Shown here in pieces: positions 1-7,423 of a stretch of DNA of 12,884 nucleotides (the first letter of the stretch is position 1; every line of letters begins with the position of its first letter). Source of the DNA: JAHFLF01 sp964560145. GTDB lineage: Bacteria; Patescibacteriota; Minisyncoccia; UBA6257; 1-14-0-10-44-23. The position numbers were made by a program, and so were the translations under genes. The notes under the pieces were generated by a model, which saw only the letters and a program-made list of their open reading frames with translations, searched no databases and had not been told where the DNA came from. The stretch spans positions 1 through 12,884 of the forward strand of contig CAZLKS010000020.1 in the NCBI GenBank assembly GCA_964560145.1, written 5' to 3'.

Positions 1-31
1 CTTGCGATGGGTCCGGTCCGCACCAGAGAGA

Positions 32-63
32 GGCACCTCCGAACGATTACTTGCGGAGGTGCC
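32..63. repeat. Perfect 10-bp inverted repeat (hairpin)
   Basis: GGCACCTCCG (32-41) is exactly complementary to CGGAGGTGCC (54-63), with a 12-base loop between them. It is GC-rich and has no T run on either side, so it is not an intrinsic terminator. It could be a helix of a structured RNA or a DNA palindrome. Confidence 0.6.
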
Positions 64-101
64 CAGTCCGGGAAACTGGAATGGCATACTAGAGCGAGCT
101 A

Positions 102-130
102 TCGACAAGCAGCCTCGATTTTGCTAGCAT
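102..130 (+). promoter_or_regulatory. Likely extended -10 promoter for the M23 gene
   Basis: TCGACA (102-107, five of six matches to TTGACA) is followed by a 17-base spacer and TAGCAT (125-130). A TG dinucleotide one base upstream of the -10 (122-123) gives the extended -10 form seen again before rpsA. Predicted initiation is near 137, which puts the hairpin at 143-183 inside the leader of the peptidase mRNA. Read by eye only. Confidence 0.45.
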
Positions 131-142
131 TAATCCTTATAA

Positions 143-183
143 CCTTGCCAAAACGGCATTATCAGTATATAGCAAGGCTTTTT
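143..183 (+). terminator. Terminator-like hairpin, possible attenuator
   Basis: CCTTGC (143-148) pairs with GCAAGG (172-177), followed by C and five T (179-183). It could end an RNA coming from the left. If the promoter at 102-130 is used, it lies in the peptidase leader and could act as an attenuator. CTTGCC (144-149) can instead pair with GGCAAG (186-191), which would exclude the terminator stem. The loop is long (23 bases), so the stem is only moderately stable. Confidence 0.4.
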
Positions 184-207
184 GCGGCAAGAGTCAAGTC
201 CAAACCT

Positions 208-969
208 ATGAATACCCTAAAAAACAAGATAAATGAGCTCAAAATCATCGCCCGAAGGGTAAGGCCACTGGTGTTTTCACCAGCAGCCGCTCCCGTTGCG
301 GTTATGGTTGTCGGTATCTTATTGCATGCGAGCTTCTCGGTCGCAGCTACTAATCAGCAGACTATTCTTGGAGGTTCGATTAATCAAAGTCAGTCAATTG
401 AGGGTGGTTTAGTTGGCTCCGTGCTTGCCACGAACCCTATACAAGCAGACCTCGAGGAGATAGGAGGAGAAGCTGGTCCTGTCGGTCCCTTTTCTGATTC
501 GGTTATGGCTCAAGGACCATTCGGCGCCTTTGAGGTTCCTAAGAAGACGTCACTTAAAGATACTCCCGCTGCACAACAGGAGGCGGCACTTCGTCACTGT
601 GGTCTAACTTCGTTCTTGCCGCAAGGCTTCATGTGGCCGGCGCCAGGACCTATCGGTGAACCGCATGGACACATTGACCCCTTCACTGGCGAGCCAATTG
701 GTCGCGATATTCCAAATAAGCTTGGTACAACGATTGTGGCTTCGGGCGACGGTATTGTTGAGCGGGCAACTTACGGTTGGGAGGGTGGTTACGGGAACGT
801 AATCATTATCAACCATGGGAATGGGTTAAAGACTCTCTATAGTCACTTAAACGATATCTTGGTGACCGCCGGCGAACATAAGAAGAGGGGTGAGCCAATC
901 GGATTCATGGGGTCAACTGGGCACTCGACCGGACCACACGTTCACTTTGAGGTTCGCTGCAACTACTAA
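208..969 (+). CDS. Secreted M23-family (LytM-like) peptidase domain protein
   Basis: This is a 253-residue protein exported to act on, or bind, peptidoglycan. The chosen start (ATG 208) gives a basic N-terminus rich in Lys and Arg, a hydrophobic segment at about residues 30-47 and a plausible signal-peptidase site after SVAA. A low-complexity linker follows, and the M23 domain fills about residues 145-253. Family hallmarks are visible: the DIPNKLGT stretch leading into ASGDGIV, YGNVIIINHGNG, YSHLN, GxSTGPHVHFEVR with the HxH zinc ligands, and a stop right after the domain. The first zinc motif is abnormal. Families usually read HPxTG...HxGxD, but here it is DPFTGEPIGRD, about three residues shorter, and the expected His of HxxxD is missing. 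It may be a degenerate non-catalytic LytM domain, or PHGHID just upstream may supply the ligand. A perfect terminator follows at 994-1021. Confidence 0.82.
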   Translation: MNTLKNKINELKIIARRVRPLVFSPAAAPVAVMVVGILLHASFSVAATNQQTILGGSINQSQSIEGGLVGSVLATNPIQADLEEIGGEAGPVGPFSDSVMAQGPFGAFEVPKKTSLKDTPAAQQEAALRHCGLTSFLPQGFMWPAPGPIGEPHGHIDPFTGEPIGRDIPNKLGTTIVASGDGIVERATYGWEGGYGNVIIINHGNGLKTLYSHLNDILVTAGEHKKRGEPIGFMGSTGHSTGPHVHFEVRCNY

Positions 970-993
970 GTTCACCGATTACGAAGTTCATTT

Positions 994-1021
994 AAAAAAC
1001 GCCAGACTCGTGGCGTTTTTT
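994..1021 (+). terminator. Intrinsic terminator after the M23 gene
   Basis: AAAAAACGCCA (994-1004) and TGGCGTTTTTT (1011-1021) form a perfect 11-bp stem with a 6-base loop and a run of six T. It lies 25 bases after the peptidase stop. The A/T symmetry would let it work in both directions. Confidence 0.9.
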
Positions 1022-1025
1022 AGCG

Positions 1026-1031
1026 TATAAT
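1026..1031 (+). promoter_or_regulatory. Consensus -10 box directly before the coiled-coil gene
   Basis: A perfect TATAAT lies only 8 bases before the ATG at 1040 and just after the upstream terminator. No good -35 is present at 16-18 bases, where the terminator stem lies. Initiation 6-7 bases downstream would give a leaderless or near-leaderless mRNA. AAAAGG (1032-1037) looks like a Shine-Dalgarno core but is too close to the start to be a typical one. Confidence 0.5.
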
Positions 1032-1039
1032 AAAAGGCA

Positions 1040-4009
1040 ATGCCCGATACCTTCACTCCCCCAACGCCATCTACAGACCCGAAAAACAACGCTGCTGATC
1101 CAGCGGCACGACTTGCTGCAATCATCAAAGACAATAACGATAAGCTTGCGCAGGGATTTCGCGAGATTCGCGAGGAAGAGGCGCGAAGAATGAATGAGCT
1201 ACGCTCGCGCGAGCCCGCTCCACTTAAAGAAACCGCTGGTGCAGCACCAGCTTCAACTGTTCGTCCAGCTTTTCAGTCTACTCGTAAATCAGCTGCGCCA
1301 GCGCCGGTTACCGATACTCGTGATAAAGAAGTTCTGAGCGAGTACTATAAAAAGAACAGTGCTGAAATCGAAAGAGCTCGGAAAATTCTGGCAGAACTCG
1401 AAGCAAAAAAGTCAGGCACAGCTAAAGCTTTTATTTCTGGGACGCCTACTCCTACTGCCGCCGCTCCTTTTGACCGGGCAGCAGCCGAGGCTCGTATTCA
1501 AGAGAAGGTTCGAGCAATCGAAGAGAAGGGGCGCATCGAAATGGCTGAGGCTGCCCGCGCGACCGAACTCAAGAAAAAAGAGATAAACGACAGGGCTCGC
1601 GCCGATATTGCACGTATTAATAAAGCAGAACAAGAAAGAGTTGCCGCAATTCGTGCGAATACGCCGAAGACGGAGCCTAAAGTTGTTGTGGCTGCTCCCG
1701 CGACTCCCGCTGCGCCTACTACTTCGGTGTCGTCTGTAGCTGCTGGATCAACGGCGGCGACTATGGCAACTTTAGCAGGTTCATTTGGCGTATTGCGTAG
1801 TTTGAGGAGCGAGCGCGACATACTCGCTGGTAATCAAAAGGGCTCGAAGAAGACTGAAGTGTTGCAGACGCTCTGGAAGAAAGAGATGCGTTCTACGCGA
1901 GAGAGGCTTGCGGCTCTGGAAAAAGAGATAGGTCTAATAGCTAACCCCGAAGAGAGGTCTCGGTTGACGAGGCAGTTACAAGAAGCTCAGCAGCAATTTA
2001 GCCAAGCCTTGTCAGGTGCGGATACTGCTCCAGCGAGACAGGTAGAGCCCGCCAGTAAGCCATCGGTCATGATTGATGTTAAGCCGCTTGTTGCGGGGGC
2101 TAGTATCAGTGCACTTGGCTTGTTACGAGTGAATGCTGATAGTTCACTGAAAGATATTCGGGCCGAGCTGGAATACACAAAACGCGGTATGCAGCCGCTC
2201 CAGCAGGCATTCGCTGAATATGCGGCGCAGTTTAGTGGTCCGCAGGTGGATGCTAATGGAAATGTACTCGATGACAAAACATATCAGGCTTTTCAAGATG
2301 AGCTCGGGCCCCTGTCACGTAGGGTTTCGGCGCTTGAGAATTTACAGCGAAACCGAGTCGAGCGACTTATGTCGGCTCATCCGAGCGAACTATCTCCGGC
2401 GGAGCTAAAAGAAGCACGGTTGGTTGCGAAGGAACAGCTTGCTGCAGCTATCAATGCATATAATGCCTATGGAAGGCCGAAAGAGTGGACACTTGATAAG
2501 TATGGCAACAAGCAGAGTGTTGACTCTGTGGACCTCGAATTGAAGGCGCAGGTAGAACGACTTACGAAAAGAAGCGAGTTGTTGTCGGGCGTGGGTGCAT
2601 CTGTAGCTGTGGCTGGATCTGTAGCTGCCGCGGTTACTCAAAATGTAACCACCTCGGCGGCGGTGGATAGTCTCTCAAGCGCAACAGCTTCATTTGCCTC
2701 TTCGGTTACGGGCAGCATGCAGTCAAGTAAGCCTTCTGTAACTGGAACTTTGACTGAGACGCGAGCAAAACTAGAAGCAGTTCGGAGCCAGCTCGTTGCA
2801 TTAAATGCGAGAATGGACTCTTATGACCGTGCAAATCCTGGTCGTCAGGATTCTAGTCAGGCACAGGCAATGGAGGCTGAGTATGCTCCGCTTTACGATA
2901 AGTTCCAGAAGCTGCAAGAGGTTGAGCGAGCGCAATCAGCTGACCCAACGCAGATGGATGGTAGCGGTTCTTTAGAAGAGGTGTCCGCTGCACAGCAGCA
3001 GATAGAGCTGCAGATGAGAGCATTAAATCAAGAGGCTGATTCAAGTGTTCTGATGAATGCACCCGATGATTCTCCTAGAAAACAGGCGGTTAATGAACAA
3101 CTTGATTACTTAAACTCTGAATATCAACGCCTCGACGGCTTACGTCGACAGAAAGAGGAGCAACGCGACTTGGCTGATGCTTCATCGAAGTTCGATGATA
3201 GCGGTCAAGCAGCGAAGAATGGTAAAGCGGGAGCTTCGCCGAATCCATCAAAAATAGCTCCGATTGGTGCAGGGTCGCCCGCTGGAAATACGCCGTCTGC
3301 CTCACTTGCAGGAGACGATGCTCCCCCATTCAATTACGCATCAGGACCTGCGGCGGGAGACTCTGGGCCGGTTACGACGCGTGGTGGAGATGCGGTGAAT
3401 GCGAGCGTTGACGCCTCAACTGGTAAGATTGATTTTATTGATATCACTATTTATACGAGTTTCGCATTGGGTGTTGACGCCGTTGGCCTCATTCCGGTTG
3501 TTGGTGAGGTAACGAGCCCGTTAGGCATTCTTGGATTTCGACTTCTGTTTTGGCTTAAGGGAATGGGTGCCAAAAACATGAATTGGTTGATGGCGCTAAC
3601 TGGCGTGACCGAGGTGATTCCGGTGGCGTCTGAGATACTGCCAGGATGTACCGCTTTTGTTTTAGCTGCCTGCCTAACACAGGTTCTTGAAGATAAGGTA
3701 GCACAGTCTGTTCAGGCAGCTACTCAGTCATCGTCAGCTACAAAGCTACCGCTCCCCCAGACAACTGCAACCTTAGTGGCGGAGTCTACTGAAGACGCCT
3801 CAAATACGCAGACAAGTGGCGCCCCTAGTTCTTCTGCTCAGATGAGTTTCTCTGATTCTGGTAGTGCCTCGCCGAGCGATTCTTTAGCAGGTAATAACGA
3901 CATAGCAGCCGCTATTTCCTTGGATGGTGCTGGCGGACGATTCCCGTCGGGGAATCCGACTTCTCCTGGGCGAGCGCCGACAGATCCAGAGGGAGCGACA
4001 AAGGGATAG
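1040..4009 (+). CDS. Large Ala-rich coiled-coil protein with C-terminal membrane module
   Basis: This is a 989-residue protein of no family I recognise. The N-terminal half is rich in Ala, Glu, Lys and Arg with long predicted coiled coils (about residues 90-210 and 255-320, and more after 370, 560 and 610). Three Ala/Gly/Ser-rich, weakly hydrophobic stretches interrupt them (about 220-250, 350-365 and 515-550). After a Gly/Ser/Pro-rich linker comes a strongly hydrophobic module at about residues 797-885. It contains FIDITIYTSFALGVDAVG, an IPVVGEV turn, LLFWLKG and a final helix pair, and is followed by a Ser/Thr-rich polar tail of about 100 residues. The layout suggests a membrane-anchored structural or scaffold protein at the cell surface. 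An adjacent M23-like gene makes a role in the envelope or a secretion/pilus apparatus conceivable, but this is inference only. The start is fixed by the TATAAT eight bases upstream and by the polar Pro/Thr-rich N-terminus. Confidence 0.85.
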   Translation: MPDTFTPPTPSTDPKNNAADPAARLAAIIKDNNDKLAQGFREIREEEARRMNELRSREPAPLKETAGAAPASTVRPAFQSTRKSAAPAPVTDTRDKEVLSEYYKKNSAEIERARKILAELEAKKSGTAKAFISGTPTPTAAAPFDRAAAEARIQEKVRAIEEKGRIEMAEAARATELKKKEINDRARADIARINKAEQERVAAIRANTPKTEPKVVVAAPATPAAPTTSVSSVAAGSTAATMATLAGSFGVLRSLRSERDILAGNQKGSKKTEVLQTLWKKEMRSTRERLAALEKEIGLIANPEERSRLTRQLQEAQQQFSQALSGADTAPARQVEPASKPSVMIDVKPLVAGASISALGLLRVNADSSLKDIRAELEYTKRGMQPLQQAFAEYAAQFSGPQVDANGNVLDDKTYQAFQDELGPLSRRVSALENLQRNRVERLMSAHPSELSPAELKEARLVAKEQLAAAINAYNAYGRPKEWTLDKYGNKQSVDSVDLELKAQVERLTKRSELLSGVGASVAVAGSVAAAVTQNVTTSAAVDSLSSATASFASSVTGSMQSSKPSVTGTLTETRAKLEAVRSQLVALNARMDSYDRANPGRQDSSQAQAMEAEYAPLYDKFQKLQEVERAQSADPTQMDGSGSLEEVSAAQQQIELQMRALNQEADSSVLMNAPDDSPRKQAVNEQLDYLNSEYQRLDGLRRQKEEQRDLADASSKFDDSGQAAKNGKAGASPNPSKIAPIGAGSPAGNTPSASLAGDDAPPFNYASGPAAGDSGPVTTRGGDAVNASVDASTGKIDFIDITIYTSFALGVDAVGLIPVVGEVTSPLGILGFRLLFWLKGMGAKNMNWLMALTGVTEVIPVASEILPGCTAFVLAACLTQVLEDKVAQSVQAATQSSSATKLPLPQTTATLVAESTEDASNTQTSGAPSSSAQMSFSDSGSASPSDSLAGNNDIAAAISLDGAGGRFPSGNPTSPGRAPTDPEGATKG

Positions 4010-4018
4010 TCTCACGGG

Positions 4019-4046
4019 TTTACAAATAGCCGTGGTCTGATAGTCT
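4019..4046 (+). promoter_or_regulatory. Possible promoter of the dksA-like gene
   Basis: TTTACA (4019-4024), a 16-base spacer and TAGTCT (4041-4046) preceded by TGA give a weak extended -10 promoter. Expected initiation is near 4053. A small hairpin, CACGG (4013-4017) with CCGTG (4030-4034), overlaps it and has no T run, so no terminator separates the coiled-coil gene from this one. GAGGAG at 4052-4057 is too far from the ATG to be its ribosome binding site. Confidence 0.35.
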
Positions 4047-4080
4047 AATTGAGGAGTTAATCATTAATTATTCTTTCAGT

Positions 4081-4425
4081 ATGGATTTCAAACTATTAGC
4101 TCAGTTCAGGAACAAGCTCGTTTCAATCAAAAACACTGTTTTACAACAGATTGCCGCTCTTCGAAAACCAGTAGATATGGGCAGCGACGTTGAATCGACT
4201 TTCGACGCAAAAACGGACGAAACAGAAGAGAACGTTGCCAATGCCGGTATGGTTGAAACACTGAAGCGACGTGCTCATCGCGTTGATGACGCTTTAACGA
4301 AGATGACCAAGGGTACGTATGGTGTCTGCGAAAAGTGCCAGGCCTCAATTGAACCGCAGTTACTTGAGATAGATCCTGAGTCACGGTACTGCCGCGCTTG
4401 TAAGCTCAAGATGCAGTCGCGATAG
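4081..4425 (+). CDS. DksA/TraR-type C4 zinc-finger protein
   Basis: This 114-residue protein has an N-terminal helical region and a C-terminal zinc finger, the layout of the DksA/TraR family, which binds RNA polymerase in the secondary channel. The finger is CEKC (C83, C86) and CRAC (C104, C107), with TYGVCEKC and IDPESRYCRAC matching the family signature. At 114 residues it is shorter than E. coli DksA (151). The acidic DxxDxA tip of true DksA is not seen; FDAKTDETEENVANA occupies the equivalent region. Action as a ppGpp-dependent regulator is therefore uncertain and I give no gene symbol. The ATG at 4081 has no Shine-Dalgarno. A terminator follows at 4438-4474. Confidence 0.85.
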   Translation: MDFKLLAQFRNKLVSIKNTVLQQIAALRKPVDMGSDVESTFDAKTDETEENVANAGMVETLKRRAHRVDDALTKMTKGTYGVCEKCQASIEPQLLEIDPESRYCRACKLKMQSR

Positions 4426-4437
4426 AGGGTGAGGTGT

Positions 4438-4474
4438 AAAAAGCAGGTGGGGATAACTTTCTCGCCTGTTTTTT
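4438..4474 (+). terminator. Intrinsic terminator after the dksA-like gene
   Basis: AAAAAGCAGGTG (4438-4449) pairs with CGCCTGTTTTTT (4463-4474) in a 12-bp stem with two G-U wobbles, a 13-base loop and six T. It separates the zinc-finger gene from comM. The next gene starts only 22 bases later, so its promoter must overlap this region. Confidence 0.8.
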
Positions 4475-4496
4475 ATTGTGCGGTTAGTCTAAGGGC

Positions 4497-6047
4497 ATGA
4501 AAAGACTTGTTTCGAAGGTGTTCTCGGCGGAGCTCGAGGGTATTGAGGCTAAGAAGATTGAGGTTGAGACCGATTTACATCCCGGGCTTCATTGCTTCGC
4601 CATTGTTGGGCTCGCTGATAAGGCTCTTTCCGAGTCGAAAGAGCGTATTAATGCGGCGCTAAAGAATGTTGACGTGAAGCCGCCGAATCGGGAGAACCGG
4701 CGGGTCATTATCAACCTTGCTCCAGCCGATATTAAAAAAACGGGCAGCCAGTATGATGTTGCAATTGCAATTGGCTATTTACTGGCGAGCGGACAACTCA
4801 GGCAGTTCAATGCGAGCGACTATATTTTTGTCGGTGAGTTAGCACTCGACGGCACGCTACGACCTGTTGCAGGTTCTATGAACATCGCTCGATTGGCTGC
4901 ACAACAAGGAGTCCCCTATCTGGTAGTGCCACAAGAGAATGCAGCTGAGGCGGCGCTTATTCCTCATGTGAACGTGCTCGGAGTGCACGACCTGCGAGAT
5001 TTGATTGCGCATCTTGAGGGCACCACGGTTATCAGTCCGCAGCCCGAAACGGTACCCCAAAGAAGTCAGCGAAGCTCGAATCGGGTGAGCTTGAGCGATA
5101 TTAATGGGCAGGAACACGCGAAGAGAGCTCTCATTATTGCAGCAGCTGGCGGTCACAACTTGTTAATGGTTGGTCCGCCGGGAACTGGAAAGTCGATGCT
5201 GGCGCAGGCTCTGGTTTCGATACTGCCCGATCCAGAATTAGACGAGATTATTGAAATAACACAGATTTATAGTGTTGCAAATATATTAGGCAAGCAGCCG
5301 TATGTTGGATGTCGACCATTTCGGTCACCACATCAGACCTCCTCATCGGTTTCTGTTTTTGGCGGTGGCCAAGTGCCGAGGCCAGGTGAAATAAGTTTGG
5401 CGCATCGAGGCGTACTTTTCTTAGACGAGCTGCCTGAGTTTCGGCGTGATTTACTTGAGGCCCTTAGGCAGCCGCTCGAGAGCGGCGAAGCAACGGTTAG
5501 TCGAGTGCGGGGCAATCTGACCTTCCCCGCTCGCTTCATGTTGGTAGCAGCTATGAATCCTTGTCCGTGTGGGTACTATGGCGACACGCAAAAGCAATGC
5601 GTTTGTGCGCCGTATGACGTTATACGCTACCAGAAGAAAGTGTCTGGGCCGCTCCTTGACCGCATTGATTTACAAATCTCCGTTCCAAGAATCTCACTCG
5701 AGCAATTAAGAGGGTCTTCGTCGCTAAGCCTCGAGGATATTCAGAAGCAGGTGGTCTTAGCTCGAGAGGCGCAAAAGACTCGTTGTTATCAGCGGGGCTA
5801 TCGGACCAATAATGAGATGTCTTCTAAGGATGTACAGCAACTGATTGTCCTGACACCTGAAGCAGAGGAACTCGTCGGTTCGCTCTTCCGAAAGTCGCTC
5901 GTTTCAACGCGCGGGTACTACCGAGTTTTAAAAGTCGCACAGACTATCGCCGATCTTGCGGGGCGGGCGTCGGTTGAAAAAGCAGATATAGCCGAAGCCT
6001 TTAGTTATCGGTTACGCGAACAACTCGATGCGCAAGAAAGAGCTTAG
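4497..6047 (+). CDS. comM: ComM/YifB-family AAA+ ATPase (Mg chelatase-like)
   Basis: This 516-residue protein has the normal length for ComM/YifB. In naturally competent bacteria ComM is a hexameric helicase that promotes branch migration during integration of incoming DNA. Domains in order: an N-terminal ChlI-like/Lon-protease-fold domain (about 1-175), a short linker with Gln/Ser, the AAA+ core (about 195-400) and a C-terminal helical Mg-chelatase domain (about 415-510). Visible motifs are Walker A GPPGTGKS (226-233), Walker B VLFLDE (306-311), the four-Cys cluster CPCGYYGDTQKQCVC (C356, C358, C368, C370), and GPLLDRID (384-391) with the sensor/arginine-finger region. It follows a terminator, so it is probably transcribed on its own. 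The ATG is preceded by AAGGGC at only a few bases, which is not a well-spaced Shine-Dalgarno. Its 3' end overlaps the convergent gene at 6044-6334 by four bases. Confidence 0.95.
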   Translation: MKRLVSKVFSAELEGIEAKKIEVETDLHPGLHCFAIVGLADKALSESKERINAALKNVDVKPPNRENRRVIINLAPADIKKTGSQYDVAIAIGYLLASGQLRQFNASDYIFVGELALDGTLRPVAGSMNIARLAAQQGVPYLVVPQENAAEAALIPHVNVLGVHDLRDLIAHLEGTTVISPQPETVPQRSQRSSNRVSLSDINGQEHAKRALIIAAAGGHNLLMVGPPGTGKSMLAQALVSILPDPELDEIIEITQIYSVANILGKQPYVGCRPFRSPHQTSSSVSVFGGGQVPRPGEISLAHRGVLFLDELPEFRRDLLEALRQPLESGEATVSRVRGNLTFPARFMLVAAMNPCPCGYYGDTQKQCVCAPYDVIRYQKKVSGPLLDRIDLQISVPRISLEQLRGSSSLSLEDIQKQVVLAREAQKTRCYQRGYRTNNEMSSKDVQQLIVLTPEAEELVGSLFRKSLVSTRGYYRVLKVAQTIADLAGRASVEKADIAEAFSYRLREQLDAQERA

Positions 6048-6334
6048 ATTGTTGTTGGAATAACCTCGCCGGTTATGTACGGATACACAAAGCGGTATAT
6101 GCCAAAGCCAAGAACTCCGAGCATGACGATGATAAGTATTGTACGCAGGGCGGCGTGCGACCGAGGGGCTTCAAGAGGTGCCGAGTCTTCGGATGGAGTA
6201 AATTGCGCAGTTATTTGTTCGGCTTTCGGTGTTGAACTGCCATGTTCAAGCGAAGCAATATCAGAAGCAAGTGTTCGCAAAAGAATCTCTTGTGTTGTAC
6301 TGGCGACAGTTGTCTGTTGACGCACGATGTTCAT
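6044..6334 (-). CDS. Small single-pass membrane protein, unknown function
   Basis: This 96-residue protein is of no recognised family. Residues 1-60 are polar with many Ser, Thr and Gln. Residues about 63-85 form one strong transmembrane helix (TILIIVMLGVLGFGIYRFV), and the end is short (YPYITGEVIPTTI). The preceding Arg residues and short hydrophobic tail suggest a tail-anchored or N-in topology. It starts 29 bases after the stop of the 324-residue membrane protein gene and is very likely co-transcribed with it. The two may work together at the membrane. Its stop codon overlaps the end of comM on the other strand. No Shine-Dalgarno is seen. Confidence 0.75.
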   Translation of the reverse strand: MNIVRQQTTVASTTQEILLRTLASDIASLEHGSSTPKAEQITAQFTPSEDSAPLEAPRSHAALRTILIIVMLGVLGFGIYRFVYPYITGEVIPTTI

Positions 6335-6363
6335 GAGCGAGTGTTTGCTGGGAGCGTGAAGCT

Positions 6364-7338
6364 TTAGAGGCCCATCAAGCGTAGAACCTCTTTCATTCCA
6401 TCGAATGAGGTGCTGATGATGACTTTGCTTTGTTGTGGAAGCATTAGATAGCCCAGTGAAGCGCCAGGGAGTGTGCCCGGAGCATATCGGTCAGCATATT
6501 TGCCGTTCACCACGCCGTCTTTGTAAGGAGCCATCTTACCAGGATTGGCGATGAAGAAGTCAGTCGGAGCGTTCTTTTCAAGGGCAACGAACCAGGCACG
6601 AAGGTCATCAGCAGAGAAGCCAGGCTTGAGGCTTATGACATAGGCCGGCCAGCTACCTTTAGCGTCGCGGTAGATAACGGTAGTGAATTGATCAGCAAAA
6701 AGTGCAGCTGTTTTTTCTGGTGCGGTAAAGTTTTTTGCCAGAGCAGCAAAATATGCCGTGAAGAATGGTGAGCCGCTAGCGGTTGTTAACTTTACTTCGG
6801 TTATTCCATTGTCAACGATAGCGCCTTGATTGATTAAAGCTTTCAAGATGTCGGCATGCGTCAACGGAAGCTGAAGGTTTGCTTCTGTTTCGGCGTCCGG
6901 TTCATTGATAAAGATGCTTGGGTTGACTGGGGCGATTGGTTGGACCGGGGCAATTGGTGCTACGGGAGCTACGGGAGCCGTTGGTGTTTCTGTTTCTGTT
7001 GGTGTGACGGTTGGTACGCTTGTTATGAGTCCATAGAGAACAAAGTAGCCAATACCGCCAAGGACGAGAACTGCGACGACACCTCCTAAAATCCACCAAA
7101 GCTTACTCTTTCCCCCTTCGTGAGCAATGAGTTCGTCTACGGACGAGGGCATTTGATTGGTCGTATTCGGTGAGAAAGATGGCTCGTCAGCGTCAAACAG
7201 TGGTCCTCCGGCTGCTGGTGGTTGCTGAGTTGGAGGAACGCTTAACGATGGCTCATTGTTTGCGGTTGGACGAGTTGGTTGTAATTCACCACGCATCATT
7301 CGGATTTGCTCTTCTGTCAGTAAAGGTTCGTTTTCCAT
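6364..7338 (-). CDS. Single-pass membrane protein with Pro-rich stalk and outer domain
   Basis: This 324-residue protein is of unknown family. Residues 1-78 are a polar, Pro/Gln-rich cytoplasmic region beginning with LLTEEQIRMM. Residues about 81-104 are a Gly-rich transmembrane helix starting WWILGG, with Lys 77 and Lys 79 on the inner side. Residues about 108-142 form a Thr/Pro/Ala-rich stalk with APVAP and IAPV repeats. Residues about 150-324 form an outer globular domain with no cysteines or recognised catalytic motif. The layout resembles a surface-anchored binding or assembly protein, which is inference only. It is the first gene of a two-gene unit with the small membrane protein downstream. 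An extended -10 promoter lies just upstream, between it and the pnp terminator. Confidence 0.83.
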   Translation of the reverse strand: MENEPLLTEEQIRMMRGELQPTRPTANNEPSLSVPPTQQPPAAGGPLFDADEPSFSPNTTNQMPSSVDELIAHEGGKSKLWWILGGVVAVLVLGGIGYFVLYGLITSVPTVTPTETETPTAPVAPVAPIAPVQPIAPVNPSIFINEPDAETEANLQLPLTHADILKALINQGAIVDNGITEVKLTTASGSPFFTAYFAALAKNFTAPEKTAALFADQFTTVIYRDAKGSWPAYVISLKPGFSADDLRAWFVALEKNAPTDFFIANPGKMAPYKDGVVNGKYADRYAPGTLPGASLGYLMLPQQSKVIISTSFDGMKEVLRLMGL

Positions 7339-7367
7339 AATGTAAGAAGAAATGTGTAATTGCTTCT

Positions 7368-7376
7368 ATGATAACA
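7368..7376 (-). promoter_or_regulatory. Possible extended -10 promoter for the membrane protein operon
   Basis: On the minus strand TGTTATCAT gives an extended -10 (TG, one base, TATCAT) with initiation near 7361, about 23 bases before the ATG. No -35 is recognisable because the pnp terminator occupies that place. The gene must have its own promoter because a terminator lies immediately upstream. Confidence 0.4.
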
Positions 7377-7377
7377 C

Positions 7378-7401
7378 AAAAACGCCCGAGGGGGCGTTTT
7401 T
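7378..7401 (-). terminator. Intrinsic terminator of the rpsA-pnp cluster
   Basis: AAAAACGCCC (7378-7387) and GGGCGTTTTT (7392-7401) form a perfect 10-bp stem with a GAGG-type tetraloop and T runs on both strands. On the minus strand it lies 22 bases after the pnp stop and would end its transcript. Confidence 0.9.
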
Positions 7402-7423
7402 GTTAGGCATCATTTTACGTATC

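Larger units (their letters stand above)
1..207. other. Gene-free structured stretch at the left edge
   Basis: I recognise no gene here. An open frame runs from an ATG at base 7 into the peptidase gene, but its first 67 residues look like no signal peptide or domain, and the typical lipoprotein/secretory start lies at 208. The stretch holds a perfect 10-bp inverted repeat (32-63), a second small hairpin (CCAGT 63-67 with ACTGG 75-79), a likely promoter (102-130) and a terminator-like hairpin (143-183). Bases 1-100 could be the 3' part of a structured RNA that begins left of the window. I tested tmRNA, RNase P RNA, SRP RNA and tRNA signatures from memory and found none convincing. Confidence 0.4.

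Noticed and set aside
7..207. Upstream in-frame extension of the M23 gene
   Set aside because: The extra 67 residues cover a perfect hairpin, a promoter and a terminator-like stem, and they would bury the signal peptide. The start at 208 gives a normal secretory N-terminus.
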